DNA from: Candidatus Aminicenantota bacterium
GTDB taxonomy: Bacteria; Acidobacteriota; Aminicenantia; Aminicenantales; Aminicenantaceae
DNA: 5,584 nt
Direction of reading: 5' to 3'
Assembly: GCA_030633795.1 (NCBI GenBank)
Contig: DAOWCB010000114.1
Coordinates: 1-5,584 of the forward strand
How positions within the stretch are numbered: the stretch's first letter is position 1; each line of letters begins with the position of its first letter. The translations under genes and the position numbers were made by a program. This document shows, piece after piece, positions 3,698-5,584 of this stretch. Below the pieces are notes generated by a model. The model was not told the origin of the DNA. It saw only the letters and a list, made by a program, of their open reading frames with translations, and made no database searches.

Positions 3698-5584
3698 GCA
3701 GGGTAGCGAAAGGCATAGTTCGTTTTCGATGGCTGATTATTGTTGGATTTGTGGCTGTCGCTTTGTTTTTCGGCTCTCGCATACCCCGTGCCGAGATAGA
3801 ATCCGATATAAAGGGCATGCTTCCTTCGGATATGGAGTCTCGGATCAATACGGATCAGATAGACGAATTGTTCGGTGGGACAGATATGCTGATGGTTATA
3901 CTCAAATCAGAGGATGTGCTCGATCCGGAGACTCTCAGACGAACAAAGGAAATCTCCAAAGGGATGAAGCGCGTCAAGGGCGTGGACAAAGTTTTGTCCC
4001 TGTTTGAGTTGAAGAATATCAAGGGAGAAGAGGGAGCGATGATCGTCGAGCCTGCGGTGAGGCGGATTCCCAAAACCGAAAAGCAAAAGGAGATTCTGCG
4101 GAAAGAAATCGAGGAAAACGACATCGTGTACGGCAGTGTCGTTTCGGAGGATTTTACCCTCACTGCCATTATTGCCCTTTTAAAATCAGATATTTCAGAT
4201 ACTGTCATCGTGAAAGAGGTTCAAGACCTTGTCGCACAATATCCTGGGGAGGAAGAAGTGGTGATCGGCGGATTGCCTTTCACACGGGTTCAGGTGACAA
4301 AAAGCATTCAGGACGATTTCCGCCGGCTTTTGCCGCTAGGAATACTCATCATGCTGGTATTCCTGTTTTTTTGTTTCAAACAACTCCGTGGTGTTGTGCT
4401 TCCTTTTGTTGTGGTCATCATGTCTATCTTTTTTGCGATGGGTTTGATCACCCTTTTGGGCTGGAAAATTCATGTGATAACCATTCTTGTGCCGATCATG
4501 TTGATTGCCATTGCCAATGACTACGGTATCCATCTGATCGCAAAATATCAGGAATACAATTATGAAGGCAGTCCGTATTCGAAAAAAGAGCTGGCGATGA
4601 AAATATTCAGCTCTCTTTCTAAGCCTGTCATTCTGACCGGACTCACGACCACAGCCGGGATGCTCTGTCTTCTCGGTCACGTCATCATTCCTTCACGCCA
4701 GATAAGCATCTTGGCCTCATGCGGAATCCTGTTTGCCCTGGCTGCCAGCCTCTTATTCATTCCTGCTGTTGTGTCCATGCTTCCAAAATCGAAACCGATT
4801 TTGCTAGCCAAAAACAACAAGAGGCCTTTTTTAGAGAAGATATTAACTCTTTTCGGCAAGATGGTCACATCCAAGCCAAAAGCCATCATCGCCTTTGCCG
4901 TTGTTTCTGCCCTGGCAATTTCGGTCGGAATATTTTTTGTCATCGTGGATACAGATCCCAATAAATATTATCCTGATGATCATCCTATCGCTTATTCTGG
5001 ACAGCTGGTCAATGACAACTTGGGGGGAGCACAAAACATTTCCGTCGTGTTCCAAGGAGATATCAAAGATCCGGGGATCATGAACAAGATCGACAACATG
5101 GAACATGAACTGAATGAAATGCCGGAGGTGGGAAACACAACTTCAATCGCCCGAGTTGTCCGGCAGATGAGCCGAGCCCTGAATGATCCGGATGAAGATT
5201 GGTATGATAAAATCCCTAATAGCCGGAATGCTGTGGCCCAGTATTTTGAACTTTATTCCATGAGTGGTGATCCCGATGATTTCGAGAAGATGGTGGATTT
5301 TCCCTACGAGCACGCTCTTTTGACCGCCCGTTTGAATACGGCTAGTACAAAAAAAATGGATAGTGTCATCAATCGCGTTAAACAGAAGACGGTAAATGAT
5401 CCTGACGTCAAGCTGGTGGGGGGATTCGGGTCGATTCTTTCGGAATTGGCTCACAAAGTAGTGAACGGGCAATTGCTCTCTTTGGGTTTGGCTATTCTGG
5501 TCGTTGGGATCTTGCTGATGATTCTCTTCCGTTCGCTGACGGCAGGCCTGATATCCGCCATTCCCCTGGCCGTATCTGTCACAA
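3694..5584 (+). CDS. RND-superfamily exporter, MMPL/COG1033 type, C-terminus cut by right edge
   Basis: The frame is open for 630 codons to the edge. Topology fits an RND transporter driven by the proton gradient. TM1 is at about 13-30, followed by a periplasmic loop at about 31-210. TM2-TM6 are clustered at about 212-361, TM7 is at about 397-418, a second periplasmic loop spans about 419-592, TM8 is at about 593-611, and TM9 is starting at the edge. TM4 carries IAIANDYGIHLIAKYQE, in which Asp276-Tyr277 match the conserved Asp-Tyr of MMPL-type proteins thought to relay protons. TM5 has the typical GLTTTAGMLCLLG (316-328). The two loops resemble each other (LPSDMES...ELFGGTDMLMVIL versus YPDDHPI...NLGGAQNISVVF), showing the usual RND internal duplication. 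Full proteins have about 12 TMs and 750-900 residues, so roughly the last 3-4 TMs are missing. The loops are short compared with AcrB-like drug pumps, which favours the lipid/hydrophobic-substrate branch. The ATG overlaps the tetR stop. The substrate is unknown. Confidence 0.9.
   Translation, partial: MSRVAKGIVRFRWLIIVGFVAVALFFGSRIPRAEIESDIKGMLPSDMESRINTDQIDELFGGTDMLMVILKSEDVLDPETLRRTKEISKGMKRVKGVDKVLSLFELKNIKGEEGAMIVEPAVRRIPKTEKQKEILRKEIEENDIVYGSVVSEDFTLTAIIALLKSDISDTVIVKEVQDLVAQYPGEEEVVIGGLPFTRVQVTKSIQDDFRRLLPLGILIMLVFLFFCFKQLRGVVLPFVVVIMSIFFAMGLITLLGWKIHVITILVPIMLIAIANDYGIHLIAKYQEYNYEGSPYSKKELAMKIFSSLSKPVILTGLTTTAGMLCLLGHVIIPSRQISILASCGILFALAASLLFIPAVVSMLPKSKPILLAKNNKRPFLEKILTLFGKMVTSKPKAIIAFAVVSALAISVGIFFVIVDTDPNKYYPDDHPIAYSGQLVNDNLGGAQNISVVFQGDIKDPGIMNKIDNMEHELNEMPEVGNTTSIARVVRQMSRALNDPDEDWYDKIPNSRNAVAQYFELYSMSGDPDDFEKMVDFPYEHALLTARLNTASTKKMDSVINRVKQKTVNDPDVKLVGGFGSILSELAHKVVNGQLLSLGLAILVVGILLMILFRSLTAGLISAIPLAVSVT

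Noticed and set aside
4336..4680. 114-codon reverse-strand open frame inside the RND gene
   Set aside because: The translation is low-complexity and rich in His/Lys/Asp (DRHDDHNKRKHN-like), as expected from the antisense of transmembrane segments, and the RND motifs on the plus strand are clear.

Overview
The window looks like bacterial chromosome from a Gram-negative (diderm) organism. A protein with a signal peptide and a C-terminal phenylalanine reads as an outer-membrane beta-barrel, so an outer membrane is expected. Base composition is moderate and genes are tightly packed, with good Shine-Dalgarno sites for four of the five. The species cannot be named from sequence alone. The mix of a DUF1302-like barrel, a TetR regulator and a COG1033/MMPL-type RND protein is compatible with Desulfobacterota, Spirochaetota or Acidobacteriota/Aminicenantes-like lineages. 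That is a guess with low confidence.

Layout: (1) Positions 1-372, minus strand, hold the N-terminal 124 codons of an RraA/HMG-aldolase-fold protein that runs off the left edge. (2) Positions 373-479 are a 107-bp divergent intergenic region with a possible forward promoter. (3) Positions 480-1616, plus strand, encode a complete multi-pass acyltransferase of the Acyltransferase_3 family. (4) Positions 1617-1702 are a dense 86-bp control region. It has a strong sigma-70-like promoter, two copies of the palindrome CAAACGTTTG centred 36 bp apart, a third palindrome between them, and a 9-bp inverted repeat that includes the next gene's Shine-Dalgarno site. (5) Positions 1703-3043 encode an outer-membrane beta-barrel protein (DUF1302-like). 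(6) Positions 3056-3697 encode a TetR-family repressor. (7) Positions 3694-5584 encode an RND-superfamily exporter (MMPL/COG1033 type), cut by the right edge after 630 residues.

The last three genes form one transcription unit, with gaps of 12 bp and -4 bp. The simplest model is an inducible envelope export module. The RND pump in the inner membrane and the barrel in the outer membrane move a hydrophobic, probably lipid-like, substrate. The TetR protein made from the middle of the operon represses its own promoter through the CAAACGTTTG pair. No periplasmic adaptor gene lies in the visible part. The acyltransferase and the RraA-like gene have no clear functional tie to this module.

No RNA genes, CRISPR arrays, insertion sequences or convincing intrinsic terminators were seen. 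There is no gene-free stretch longer than about 110 bases.
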